Shown: one piece after another, positions 16,672 to 24,853 of the stretch | Layout: every line of letters starts with the position of its first letter | Position numbering within the stretch: the first letter of the stretch is position 1 | Source: Leptospira venezuelensis | GTDB taxonomy: Bacteria; Spirochaetota; Leptospiria; Leptospirales; Leptospiraceae | NCBI RefSeq assembly: GCF_002150035.1 | Contig: NZ_NETS01000010.1 | Location: 1,426,001-1,490,000, forward strand | Direction: 5' to 3' | Length of the DNA stretch: 64,000 nucleotides | Program-made: the position numbers and the translations under genes | Notes under the pieces: model-generated | Databases searched by the model: none | What the model saw: the letters and a program-made list of their open reading frames with translations, nothing else | Told to the model about the DNA's origin: nothing

Positions 16672-17360
16672 GCGCGGGAAAAATCCTGGTCTCTTACGGA
16701 TTTAAAATTAGACGAAAGAGGAACTTCCAATCTGGCGATGGTTACGTCTTTGCGGATGATGATCCTGAAAAAAGAAGGATCGATTCCTTCTCCTTTGAGC
16801 ATAATTAATATAAGTGCGAGTCCTAGTCCCGCTCCTTCCGTATTGTCAGCGTTATCTAGATAAAACTGTGCGATATCTCCGTATTGCATTCCTTTTTCTA
16901 ATTTTTCGCGGAGAGATTTTTCTTCTTCAATCGTGACAGGCGTATTGTTCGTTACTTCAACTCGAATTCCATCCATGGAATAGTCGAATGTGATCAAACA
17001 GAAATATCCCTTCTTTTTGGATTTGTTTCCGTATTCTTCCGCCATTTTTTCGGAGAATAATTGCTTATATTCGGAGACTCCTTTTTTGTACTGGATGGGA
17101 TTTTCTATATCGTATCCATTTTCCTCGAAGAAGATCCTTTTTTGATTTGCCTTGCAGGCGTTGATCGATAATTCTTTTACGATAGTGTAAATCGTTGGAA
17201 CAAGGGTGGGATAAGTGACCTTATCCAAGATGAGCTCGATCGCTTGTTGGATATGTTCCTCGACCGATCTGGTGATTCGATGGGTCTTTAGAGAGAGGAT
17301 TCTTCCATCCTCAACCGTAAGCCGGATATTGTCTGATATATCCCGGATTTCCTGACCCAT
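16668..17360 (-). CDS. GHKL (histidine-kinase-like) ATPase-domain protein
   Basis: 230 residues. The N box is VKELSINACKANQKR (Asn ~67) and the G box is NTEGAGLGLALILIML (~174-188). VEVTNNTP stands where the D-x-G-x-G ATP lid begins, so this motif is not canonical. There is no dimerisation/phospho-acceptor His region or receiver, so it is more likely an anti-sigma-type or stand-alone ATPase than a sensor kinase. The insertion between the N box and the lid (residues 80-125) is longer than in RsbW. Only five bases separate it from the divergent amidohydrolase-like frame if that one begins at its first TTG. Confidence 0.7.
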   Translation of the reverse strand: MGQEIRDISDNIRLTVEDGRILSLKTHRITRSVEEHIQQAIELILDKVTYPTLVPTIYTIVKELSINACKANQKRIFFEENGYDIENPIQYKKGVSEYKQLFSEKMAEEYGNKSKKKGYFCLITFDYSMDGIRVEVTNNTPVTIEEEKSLREKLEKGMQYGDIAQFYLDNADNTEGAGLGLALILIMLKGEGIDPSFFRIIIRKDVTIARLEVPLSSNFKSVRDQDFSRA

Positions 17361-17365
17361 TAACC

Positions 17366-18742
17366 TTGAACTTTTCGGAACTCGATTTGTTTGTCAAGAG
17401 ACTCATTCTAATAGCTTTAAAAAAGGTCCGTTCTAATTCGGTCCGAATTTTGCCAAAATTCTTCCTCTATGTTTTAGGGAGCCTTCTATTTTCAGGGAAT
17501 ATTCACGCTGATTCCTGGTCTTGGAGCGGGGCTTATATTATCCAACCGGAAACTTTGGAATATTCCGGCCCTGTTCAGATCCAAGTGAAAGATGGTTTGG
17601 TGGAAAAAATATCTTCTTCTTCTCCGTCAAAGGAACCTCTGTTCATTTTACCTGGATTTTGTGATTCTCATGTAACCTTGGGGGCAAACTCTCTAGGAGG
17701 CTGGAAGGAACGTTCCGAATTGGAATCCGATCTGAAACAATTTCTGCTACATGGATTCACCTATATCCAGAGTATTGCAGATCCTCCTTGGGCTTTTGAA
17801 CTTTCTGAGATCAGGAAAAAGAATTCTCAGTATCCGCGGATTTCAGTCCTCCCGCCTGTTTTGCTTGCAGAGTCCAAAGAAATTTCTGCATCCAAAGTTT
17901 CGGGTTATAAAATCCTAAAATCACCTGAAGAAGCGATGTCTTCTATATCAGGCAAACGAGGAAAGATCCATTTATTCTTAAGGCATAATGAAGGAGAAAC
18001 TTTCGAAGTAGATGGGAAACTTCTCTATCGAATGAGAAGTGAAGCGGAGATGAACGGATTAGAATTATCAGTCTCCACTTTCGGGGAAGAATTTGCAAAC
18101 TGGGAAGCATTGTCTTCCGAAACGAAAGTATTATATCATCCTATTCCGGAAACTTCGTCCATTCGTCCCGTAGCTCATAATTTAGTGAAACAGATTTGGG
18201 CTCCACTCTTCGGGATCTATTTTACTAGAAAGGGAATTGGAACTTCTTCCTTTTTAGAAGAATGGGAAAAATGGACTGGGTGGAGTCCGACTTTCAAAGA
18301 AAGAGCACTGTCTAAAGAAGTGATAGCTAGTATGCCCGGACTTTCTGAATCGGAAAGGGAAGAAGCAGAGAAAGAATACGAATCCTATCTTGCTTTCTTG
18401 AGGGCCCGCAAGAATCTGTCCTTAAGGATCTTACTCGGTTCGGGTGCGGGTCACCAATTACAGTTCCCTGGAATTTCCGGCTGGAAGGAACTTAGAATTT
18501 TATCTGAACTTCTGGGGCCCAAAGAAGCATTGAGAGCGGCAACTGAAACCACCTGCCAATACTTGGGGGCGGCTCATGAGGGAAAGATCCGAGTAGGAAA
18601 ACCGGCACATCTTTTGATTTTTAGAGAAGACCCTCTCCAAAATTGGGATAAACTAAAAACATTAAGAACGGTCGTAACGGAGAGAGTGAAAACCGAGATC
18701 TCTTCTCCTGAAAAAAAGAAAACCGAAAGGCGGAGACGATGA
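17366..18742 (+). CDS. Secreted amidohydrolase-like protein with missing metal ligands
   Basis: Up to 458 residues. The C-terminal part (ATETTCQYLGAAHEGKIRVGKPAHLLIFREDPLQNW) is the typical end of the metal-dependent amidohydrolase superfamily, and LPGFCDSHVTLGA is the strand-1 site, but the second metal His of H-x-H is Thr (His102, Thr104 by the long numbering). GSGAG stands where G-T-D-A-G would be. It is therefore probably a degenerate or differently acting relative. A signal peptide ending near NIHA precedes it. The TTG at 17450 would start right at that signal sequence and leave space for a divergent promoter, so it may be the true start. It overlaps the S1-domain gene by 4 bases. Confidence 0.68.
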   Translation: MNFSELDLFVKRLILIALKKVRSNSVRILPKFFLYVLGSLLFSGNIHADSWSWSGAYIIQPETLEYSGPVQIQVKDGLVEKISSSSPSKEPLFILPGFCDSHVTLGANSLGGWKERSELESDLKQFLLHGFTYIQSIADPPWAFELSEIRKKNSQYPRISVLPPVLLAESKEISASKVSGYKILKSPEEAMSSISGKRGKIHLFLRHNEGETFEVDGKLLYRMRSEAEMNGLELSVSTFGEEFANWEALSSETKVLYHPIPETSSIRPVAHNLVKQIWAPLFGIYFTRKGIGTSSFLEEWEKWTGWSPTFKERALSKEVIASMPGLSESEREEAEKEYESYLAFLRARKNLSLRILLGSGAGHQLQFPGISGWKELRILSELLGPKEALRAATETTCQYLGAAHEGKIRVGKPAHLLIFREDPLQNWDKLKTLRTVVTERVKTEISSPEKKKTERRRR

Positions 18743-19890
18743 ACGAAAATCAAAAAGAACTCTTTCAAAAATTACTGGACGAAAGTTTCAGAAAAAAAGC
18801 GGCTTTAGAGCCCGGAGCAAAAGTTTCTGCGTTAGTCACTAGTTCTAAATCGGATTATGTTTTTATAAAGATACAAGGAGCGGGTCTTTCTGGGATTATC
18901 GCTGCAGATGAGTTTACGGAAGCTCCGCCAAAACAGGGAGAAACCATTGAGGCTTATTTTTTGCAGGAATCTTCCGGGGACCAATACTTCACCACTTGTT
19001 TGAACGGGGACACAATCTCCAAAGACATGGTATCTATCGCTCATACAGCTGAAATTCCAGTTTTGGGTCATATCACTGGGGAAAATGATGCTGGCGTAGA
19101 GGTTAAGTTAGGCGAACAAACAGGTTTCTGTCCATTTTCTCAATTAGATCCGGAACTGAAAAAACAGAATAATGGCGTAGGAAAAAGGGTCCGTTTCCTC
19201 ATTTCAGAAGTTGGAAGTAAGGGAAAGATCATCGTTTCCCAAAAGAAGATCGCAGATAAAGAAAGAGAGGCTAAAATTTCAGTTCTGAAAGGAGAATTGA
19301 AGCCTGGAATGTTTGTAACATGCAAGGTTAAATCAGTTCATACTTTCGGTTTGATTGTAGAAGCGGACGGACTTACCGCACTTGTTCCTGCTTCGGAGGC
19401 AACTTTCAAAAAAGGAGCAGATCTTGCGAAAGATTTCCATCCTGGACAAGTTCTGAGAGCAAAAGTTTTAAAATTAGATTGGGAAGAAGGAAAACACAGC
19501 TTTACTGTTAAAGATTTTCTAAAAGATCCTTGGGCTCAAAATGTTCCTTTCAAAGAAGGTGATTTGGTCACAGGAACTGTAGAAAGTGTAAAACCTTTTG
19601 GAGTATTCGTAAAATTGAATGAACAATTTTCCGGACTAGTTCCCAATAGAGAAACTGGATTACAAAATCGTACACCTGCAGCTCAACATTTCAAGATGGG
19701 AGATTCGGTTTCCGCATTTGTAACAGAAGTGAATATAGGTAAAAGACAAATCTCACTTTCTCTCGTGAAAGCAAAAGAAGTTCAGGAAAGACTGGATTAT
19801 AGCGGATATCTCTCTGAGGAAACTTCTTCCACAGGATCTTTCGGTGCGATTCTTGCAAAATCCTTAAACAAGGGACAGAAAAAAGGATAA
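18739..19890 (+). CDS. Protein with four S1 RNA-binding domains
   Basis: 383 residues made almost entirely of S1 repeats, at about 24-85, 106-172, 186-258 and 270-346. The last two are the most typical (KVKSVHTFGLIVEADGLTALVP; GTVESVKPFGVFVKLNEQFSGLVP). It is shorter than ribosomal protein S1 (usually six repeats), and the first repeat is atypical. A role in translation or RNA turnover is likely, but the exact function cannot be told. It overlaps the preceding stop as ATGA and ends directly before trmL, so the three genes are one unit. Confidence 0.85.
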   Translation: MNENQKELFQKLLDESFRKKAALEPGAKVSALVTSSKSDYVFIKIQGAGLSGIIAADEFTEAPPKQGETIEAYFLQESSGDQYFTTCLNGDTISKDMVSIAHTAEIPVLGHITGENDAGVEVKLGEQTGFCPFSQLDPELKKQNNGVGKRVRFLISEVGSKGKIIVSQKKIADKEREAKISVLKGELKPGMFVTCKVKSVHTFGLIVEADGLTALVPASEATFKKGADLAKDFHPGQVLRAKVLKLDWEEGKHSFTVKDFLKDPWAQNVPFKEGDLVTGTVESVKPFGVFVKLNEQFSGLVPNRETGLQNRTPAAQHFKMGDSVSAFVTEVNIGKRQISLSLVKAKEVQERLDYSGYLSEETSSTGSFGAILAKSLNKGQKKG

Positions 19891-20352
19891 ATGGCTCTCC
19901 GGATCGCATTGTATCGACCGGAGATACCTCCCAATACGGGAAATATCGCCCGACTCTGCGTCGCTTTAGGAGCAGAGTTGCATATTGTAGGAGAACCTTC
20001 CTTCGAGTTGTCTGAAAAAGCGGCAAGAAGAGCTGGATTAGATTATTGGGATAAACTAAAATTGACTCTCCATTCAAGTTGGGAGGCCTTCTCAAAATCC
20101 TTAGACGCTGATTCCAAATTATATTTAATATCCACTAAGGGTATTACTTCTTATACAACTCCACAGTACGGGGAGAATGACGTATTTTTGTTCGGAAATG
20201 AAACATCCGGATTGCCTCAGGAAATTTTTCAATCCGAGATCCCAAATGGAATTCTTAGAATTCCAATGGAAGAAGATTGTAGATGTTTAAATTTGAGTAA
20301 CGCAGTCGCGGTAATTGCATACGAGGCATTGCGCCAAATTCGTCGTTGGTGA
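19891..20352 (+). CDS. trmL: tRNA (cytidine/uridine-34 2'-O) methyltransferase
   Basis: 153 residues of the SPOUT fold. PEIPPNTGNIARLC at the N-terminus, LFGNETSGLP and IPMEEDCRCLNLSNAVAVIAYEALRQ at the C-terminus are the diagnostic TrmL (YibK) motifs that form the trefoil knot and bind S-adenosylmethionine. It methylates the ribose of the wobble base in certain tRNA-Leu species. It starts immediately after the stop of the S1-domain gene. Confidence 0.92.
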   Translation: MALRIALYRPEIPPNTGNIARLCVALGAELHIVGEPSFELSEKAARRAGLDYWDKLKLTLHSSWEAFSKSLDADSKLYLISTKGITSYTTPQYGENDVFLFGNETSGLPQEIFQSEIPNGILRIPMEEDCRCLNLSNAVAVIAYEALRQIRRW

Positions 20353-20419
20353 ATCGGAAACTGTCTTCCGGAAAAAATCGGATTTACACCCCTCGAAAAA
20401 ACCAGTCCTATGGAAAAAT

Positions 20420-21091
20420 ATGGGAATGTCCTTTTCCCTAGGAGAGATAGAAGCCCGCATTAGGGAACTCCTAGCAAACGGTTTAACAGGTAATTCCCAG
20501 GATTTCCATGCGTGGATCCGTATGGACACTCTTCGTAAATTCAGAGAAGAGCCTTCTTTCTCACCTGACTGGGTTCCAAAAGTTCTAGACGAGCTTGTTA
20601 CATCCGGAGAAGCAGCAAAAAGTAAATTAGATCCTAGAGAATATACTCTATCTATAGAATCTTCTCTCCGTAAAAAAACTTCCAAAAACGAAGAATACCT
20701 TCTACTCGGCCGCACCGAATTTCAACCAATGCAATATGTAAGAAGTAGAATGGAATCTTTCCTAAGAGCCAACGGAATTGACGAAGACATGATCGTTGAC
20801 CTCACAATTGGATCCATCGAGGCAGTCGAAAATGCAGTCAAATACGGTGACGGTGGAAATGTAGAAGTAGCTTATACAATCGAAAAAAGTGGAATTTTTA
20901 AGATCCGACTGGTGAACAACCTGAGAGAATTGAATATCGAAGAAGATATAGAAAGAGGAAAATTTTCTTCCACAGCCACTCTCATGAGAGGGATGATGGT
21001 TATGCAAAAATTATTCGATAAAATGGATCTGGAAATCTTAGAGGATAAAAGACAGGCCTTGTTTATGGCCGAAAAAATCCTTCCGAAGTAA
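20420..21091 (+). CDS. RsbW-like GHKL ATPase-domain protein
   Basis: About 223 residues from ATG 20420 (MGMSFSLGEIEAR); ATG 20426 is equally possible, and an in-frame ATG at 20315 would overlap trmL. The N-terminal ~90 residues are helical and unassigned. The C-terminal half has the N box SIEAVENAVKYGDGG, typical of RsbW/SpoIIAB anti-sigma kinases, but the G box is eroded to TATLMRGMMVMQKLFDKMD. In partner-switching systems such a protein binds a sigma factor or an anti-sigma antagonist. No partner is adjacent; a PP2C phosphatase that could act in the same kind of system lies at 61.3 kb. Confidence 0.72.
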   Translation: MGMSFSLGEIEARIRELLANGLTGNSQDFHAWIRMDTLRKFREEPSFSPDWVPKVLDELVTSGEAAKSKLDPREYTLSIESSLRKKTSKNEEYLLLGRTEFQPMQYVRSRMESFLRANGIDEDMIVDLTIGSIEAVENAVKYGDGGNVEVAYTIEKSGIFKIRLVNNLRELNIEEDIERGKFSSTATLMRGMMVMQKLFDKMDLEILEDKRQALFMAEKILPK

Positions 21092-21150
21092 ATTCCTCAG
21101 TTTTTTAAGTTTTACACTTTTTCGGTTTTCGGGTCTTTCTTTCTAAGAGT

Positions 21151-23148
21151 ATGTCTTCGATTTTTAAAATTCATTCCAACTACAAAGCAGCCGGGGACCA
21201 AGTCCAGGCTATAGAAAAAATAGGCCAAGCATTTCAAAGGGGAGAAGATAAGGTTACCCTAGTGGGAGTGACTGGCTCCGGCAAAACATTCACCATGGCA
21301 CAGGTGATCGCAAATATGGGACTTCCTACCTTGGTCCTCTCGCATAACAAAACTTTAGCGGCTCAGTTATTCAGAGAATTTAAGGAGTTTTTCCCTGAAA
21401 ATGCTGTGGAGTACTTCGTTTCCTATTATGATTACTACCAACCAGAGGCTTACGTACCTTCTTCAGATACATTTATAGAAAAAGATATGTCGATGAATGA
21501 GGAGATAGACAAACTCAGGCTAAGAGCTACTTCTTCTTTATTGGAAAGGGATGATGTGGTCATTGTAAGCTCAGTCTCTTGTATTTATGGTTTAGGATCT
21601 CCAGAAGAGTATGTGAATTCAGTTGTCGCATTACAAAAAGGAGATATTATAGATAGAGATCAGGTCATTCGCAAACTTCTTCATATACAATATAATCGTA
21701 ATGATACGGATTTCTCTCGTGGAAATTTCAGGGTGAGGGGTGATTCTATCGAAGTTTATCCTGCTTATCATACCGACGCTTTTCGAATCGAATTTTTCGG
21801 GGACGAAGTGGATTCAATTTCCAGGATCCATCCAGTTACGGCTCAAGTTATCGCTAAGCAGGAAAAATGTTTTATCTATCCTGCAAAACACTTCATCATG
21901 TCGCCTCCATTGATAAAGGACGCTGTCAAAAGAATTAAAGATGAGATGGCGGAACAAGAGATCAAGTTCACAAAAGAGAATAAATTTTTAGAAGCACAGC
22001 GTATCGTATCTCGCACGAATTACGATATGGAAATGCTCCAAGAGATGGGATACTGTAACGGGATCGAAAACTATTCCCGTCATCTTACAGGAAGAAAAGA
22101 AGGAGAAAGACCTGCCTGTCTGATAGATTATTTCCGCGGAGATTTTTTACTCATAGTGGACGAGTCTCACGTAACAATTCCTCAAGTAGGGGGAATGTTC
22201 GCGGGTGATAAAGCTCGTAAACAAACTTTAGTAGATTTTGGATTCAGATTACCTTCTGCCCTAGATAACAGACCTTTGAACTTTACGGAATTTGAAACTT
22301 TAACTCCTAAAACATTGTATGTATCTGCAACACCTGCTGAGTACGAATTAGAAAAGAGTAAAACAAGAGTAGAACAAATTATCCGTCCTACAGGACTTTT
22401 AGATCCGAATGTAGAAGTTCGACCTACTAAAAATCAGGTAGAGGATCTTCTCGTTGAGATCCGAAAAAGAATAGATCTAGGAGAAAGGGTTCTCGTCACA
22501 ACATTGACCAAGAAGATGGCGGAAGATCTCTCGGATTATTATAAAGAATTAGGACTTAAAGTTTCTTATCTACACTCTGAGATAGAAACATTGGAAAGGA
22601 TTGAGATTATCCGAGATCTTAGAAAGGGAATTTATGATGTCCTAATAGGGATCAACCTATTACGAGAAGGTTTAGATATCCCTGAGGTCTCTCTTGTTGC
22701 AATTTTAGATGCAGACAAAGAAGGTTTTTTAAGAAATTATAAATCTTTAATACAGACCATCGGTAGAGCAGCTAGGAATATCAACGGAACTGCCGTGTTG
22801 TACGCGGATAAGATGACAGATTCTATGACCAAAGCCATAGAAGAAACCAAAAGAAGAAGAACTATCCAGGAAGAACATAACCTGAAATACAGAATCTCTC
22901 CTCAAACGATCAAAAAGGAAATTGCCGATATGATCGAAAGGACAGAAAAAGAACTGGCTCCGGAAGAATATGCGGCCGAAGAGATCAATAAAAAGTTCAG
23001 AGAGAAAAACTTCTCTTCTAAAGAGGAAATGAAAGAGAAGATCAGAGAAGAAATGTTAAAAGCAGCCAAGGAACTCGATTTCGAAAGAGCGGCTTTACTC
23101 AGAGACAAAATGCTTACCATCAAAGTGAATCCTACAGAGGGAAAATGA
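21151..23148 (+). CDS. uvrB: Excinuclease ABC subunit B
   Basis: 665 residues, full length. Walker A GVTGSGKTFTMA, the damage-probing beta-hairpin region YYDYYQPEAYVP, DESHVTIPQ, the helicase motif QTIGRAARN and the C-terminal UVR motif (KELDFERAALLRDKML), which contacts UvrC, are all present. It loads on damaged DNA with UvrA and positions UvrC in nucleotide excision repair. The ATG is preceded by AAGAG. The last codon overlaps the rhomboid gene start (ATGA). No LexA-type box is recognisable upstream. Confidence 0.97.
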   Translation: MSSIFKIHSNYKAAGDQVQAIEKIGQAFQRGEDKVTLVGVTGSGKTFTMAQVIANMGLPTLVLSHNKTLAAQLFREFKEFFPENAVEYFVSYYDYYQPEAYVPSSDTFIEKDMSMNEEIDKLRLRATSSLLERDDVVIVSSVSCIYGLGSPEEYVNSVVALQKGDIIDRDQVIRKLLHIQYNRNDTDFSRGNFRVRGDSIEVYPAYHTDAFRIEFFGDEVDSISRIHPVTAQVIAKQEKCFIYPAKHFIMSPPLIKDAVKRIKDEMAEQEIKFTKENKFLEAQRIVSRTNYDMEMLQEMGYCNGIENYSRHLTGRKEGERPACLIDYFRGDFLLIVDESHVTIPQVGGMFAGDKARKQTLVDFGFRLPSALDNRPLNFTEFETLTPKTLYVSATPAEYELEKSKTRVEQIIRPTGLLDPNVEVRPTKNQVEDLLVEIRKRIDLGERVLVTTLTKKMAEDLSDYYKELGLKVSYLHSEIETLERIEIIRDLRKGIYDVLIGINLLREGLDIPEVSLVAILDADKEGFLRNYKSLIQTIGRAARNINGTAVLYADKMTDSMTKAIEETKRRRTIQEEHNLKYRISPQTIKKEIADMIERTEKELAPEEYAAEEINKKFREKNFSSKEEMKEKIREEMLKAAKELDFERAALLRDKMLTIKVNPTEGK

Positions 23149-23753
23149 GCTTAGACATCACAATCATTACTATAATTATCACAGGAGGAATAAGTCTTTA
23201 TACATTATATGTAGACCAGAATCTTTTAGACAAACTCCTGCTGAGACCTTTCAGAGATTCTAAAGAAGGGAATTATTATACCTTAGCCACCAGTGGATTT
23301 GTTCATGCAGATTTCACTCATCTACTCTTTAATATGCTGACACTTTACTTTTTCGGAAGGCATGTGGATATGGTACTTGGACCCGTAGGATTTATGGGTC
23401 TGTACTTAGCGAGTATCTTGATCGCAAATCTGGTCTCTTTCCAGAAAAACAAATCAGATGCAAATTACGCAAGCCTAGGCGCGTCTGGAGGAACTTCCGG
23501 GATCGTTTTCGCTTCTATTTTATTCTATCCGTACTCTAAAATTTTCTTTTTCTTTATACCGATCCCAATCCCGGGACCTCTATATGCGATCTTATATTTA
23601 GGGTATTCTTACTATGCTTCTAAGAACAGACAAGATGGGATTAATCACGATGCACATCTTTATGGAGCGCTGACTGGACTCGCAGTAGCAATATTAGTGC
23701 AACCGAGTTCATTGATTGCATTTGTTAAATACGTGTTTGGCGGATTTATATAA
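23145..23753 (+). CDS. Rhomboid-family intramembrane serine protease
   Basis: 202 residues with six hydrophobic segments. FVHADFTHLLFNMLTLYFFGRHVD is the conserved N-terminal region, with the His and Asn that line the active site. GASGGTSG carries the nucleophilic Ser, and the catalytic His is in INHDAHLYGALTG. Rhomboids cut membrane-anchored substrates inside the inner membrane. It overlaps uvrB by 4 bases, which is an unexpected partner for a repair gene, and ends at a bidirectional terminator. Confidence 0.88.
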   Translation: MSLDITIITIIITGGISLYTLYVDQNLLDKLLLRPFRDSKEGNYYTLATSGFVHADFTHLLFNMLTLYFFGRHVDMVLGPVGFMGLYLASILIANLVSFQKNKSDANYASLGASGGTSGIVFASILFYPYSKIFFFFIPIPIPGPLYAILYLGYSYYASKNRQDGINHDAHLYGALTGLAVAILVQPSSLIAFVKYVFGGFI

Positions 23754-23767
23754 TATTTTTCTAAAAT

Positions 23768-23791
23768 GCGAAAGGATTAACCTCCTTTCGC
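23768..23791. terminator. Bidirectional terminator between rhomboid gene and cutA
   Basis: GCGAAAGGA-(TTAACC)-TCCTTTCGC is a perfect 9-pair stem with a 6-base loop. It is followed by GATTTTATCC on the plus strand and ATTTTAGAAAAA on the minus strand. It sits where two convergent genes end, and its right arm contains the last codons and its loop the stop codon of cutA. Confidence 0.75.
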
Positions 23792-24109
23792 GATTTTATC
23801 CTTTATAAAAGCCTTAAATTTATCAGACCCAAAGCTAACATCCATTTTGATGATCTCAGGCGCGAGATAAGGATGTTTTTTCATAATATATTCTTCGATT
23901 GCGGCATACTTATCTGCTTTTGCTTTTAGAAGAATTTTGTTTTCCGAATCGATTGTAAGCTTTCCTTCCCATTGGTATAAAAGAGCCACTTCCGGAAAGA
24001 TTGTGCCGCTTACGATTATACCTAACTGGAGCATTTCTGCAATATACTCTTCCGCTAAGTCGCGATCTGCTAAAGTAGTGAAGACTAAGATTTCTTGCGA
24101 TGAAGACAT
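23777..24109 (-). CDS. cutA: CutA1 divalent-cation tolerance family protein
   Basis: 110 residues matching CutA1: VFTTLADRDLAEEYIAEMLQLGI at the N-terminus, then Y-Q-W-E-G-K near residue 45 and PEIIKMDVSFGSDKF at the C-terminus. The usual cysteine in the ACVN/CANI segment is replaced (IIVSGTIFP), which is not rare. CutA forms a trimer and is linked to copper tolerance in E. coli, though its biochemical role is unsettled. The start ATG has AGGAATCATG-like purines just upstream. Confidence 0.87.
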   Translation of the reverse strand: MSSSQEILVFTTLADRDLAEEYIAEMLQLGIIVSGTIFPEVALLYQWEGKLTIDSENKILLKAKADKYAAIEEYIMKKHPYLAPEIIKMDVSFGSDKFKAFIKDKIAKGG

Positions 24110-24178
24110 GATTCCTCCGAGAAAAAGGAGGATAAGAAGTATTCATTCTTTGTCCAGTCTTTCTTTGGAGAGATCGGA

Positions 24179-24655
24179 TCAGTATCTGGGAGCGTTCGGA
24201 TCGGAATAATTCCCTTTGCCTGAATTCGGCATGGAACCTCTGGATGAAGAAGGAATATAATCATCACAAAGATTACTACATCTTCCTATACAATTTTCTC
24301 GTTTGCGATCCACAGTAATTGCGGTAAAAACAGTTTCTACCTTAGGGATTGGATATTGGGTCCAACATTGGCTCTTGCAGTTCCCGTATTTGGCGGCGCA
24401 GTTCCGAGCAGTAATTTGATCAGAACCTGCTGAGATCATCATATCGAAAAGTTCTTGTTCTTCTCTGGTTTTGAATTCGCCTTTTTTACCTCTTTTGGAA
24501 AGTTCCTGTTTGCTCAGATTGGCATTTTCTGCTTCTGGAAAATCCTCGATGGAGCCTTTTCCTTTAATCTTGCCTGATTCGTCGGAACTCCAATCGACTG
24601 CGAAAAAGCAGTTTAGAATAAAGAAGAATAATAATAGTGCGAATTTAATTTTCAT
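24179..24655 (-). CDS. Cys-rich putative lipoprotein of unknown function
   Basis: 158 residues. A hydrophobic leader ends in FFFILNC, a plausible spirochaete lipobox with lipidated Cys16. The mature part is hydrophilic and has six cysteines in two groups (NCAAKYGNCKSQCW and ENCIGRCSNLCDD), suggesting disulfide-bonded structure outside the cytoplasm. The C-terminus is rich in Ser, Gly, Pro and Asn. I recognise no family. A similar arrangement, leader plus paired cysteine clusters, is seen in the small lipoprotein at 32.2 kb. Confidence 0.65.
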   Translation of the reverse strand: MKIKFALLLFFFILNCFFAVDWSSDESGKIKGKGSIEDFPEAENANLSKQELSKRGKKGEFKTREEQELFDMMISAGSDQITARNCAAKYGNCKSQCWTQYPIPKVETVFTAITVDRKRENCIGRCSNLCDDYIPSSSRGSMPNSGKGNYSDPNAPRY

Positions 24656-24796
24656 CAGGCTTTTAAAAATAAACCTTTGGGATTAGGATTCTTTAAATAT
24701 TTTCGTCCCTTAACAAATAAATACATAATTTTTGCACTCTTTTACATAGAAAACGAATGGAAAAAAATTTCCAAACAGGGTCTCAATAGTATTGAA

Positions 24797-24812
24797 TGTA
24801 GGATAACCTACA
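24797..24812. repeat. Perfect palindrome TGTAGG-ATAA-CCTACA
   Basis: Same family as the 3471 and 4439 copies but with a non-palindromic core. It lies 41 bases upstream of the serine-hydrolase ATG, so here it could also serve as an operator or leader hairpin. Confidence 0.7.
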
Positions 24813-24853
24813 ATAGAGTCTGTCTAAGCAGTACTTAAGACCTAAGAAATTGA

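Noticed and set aside
21092..21150. SOS (LexA) box upstream of uvrB
   Set aside because: No TTTG-N5-CAAA-like or other recognisable LexA site is visible in this spacer.
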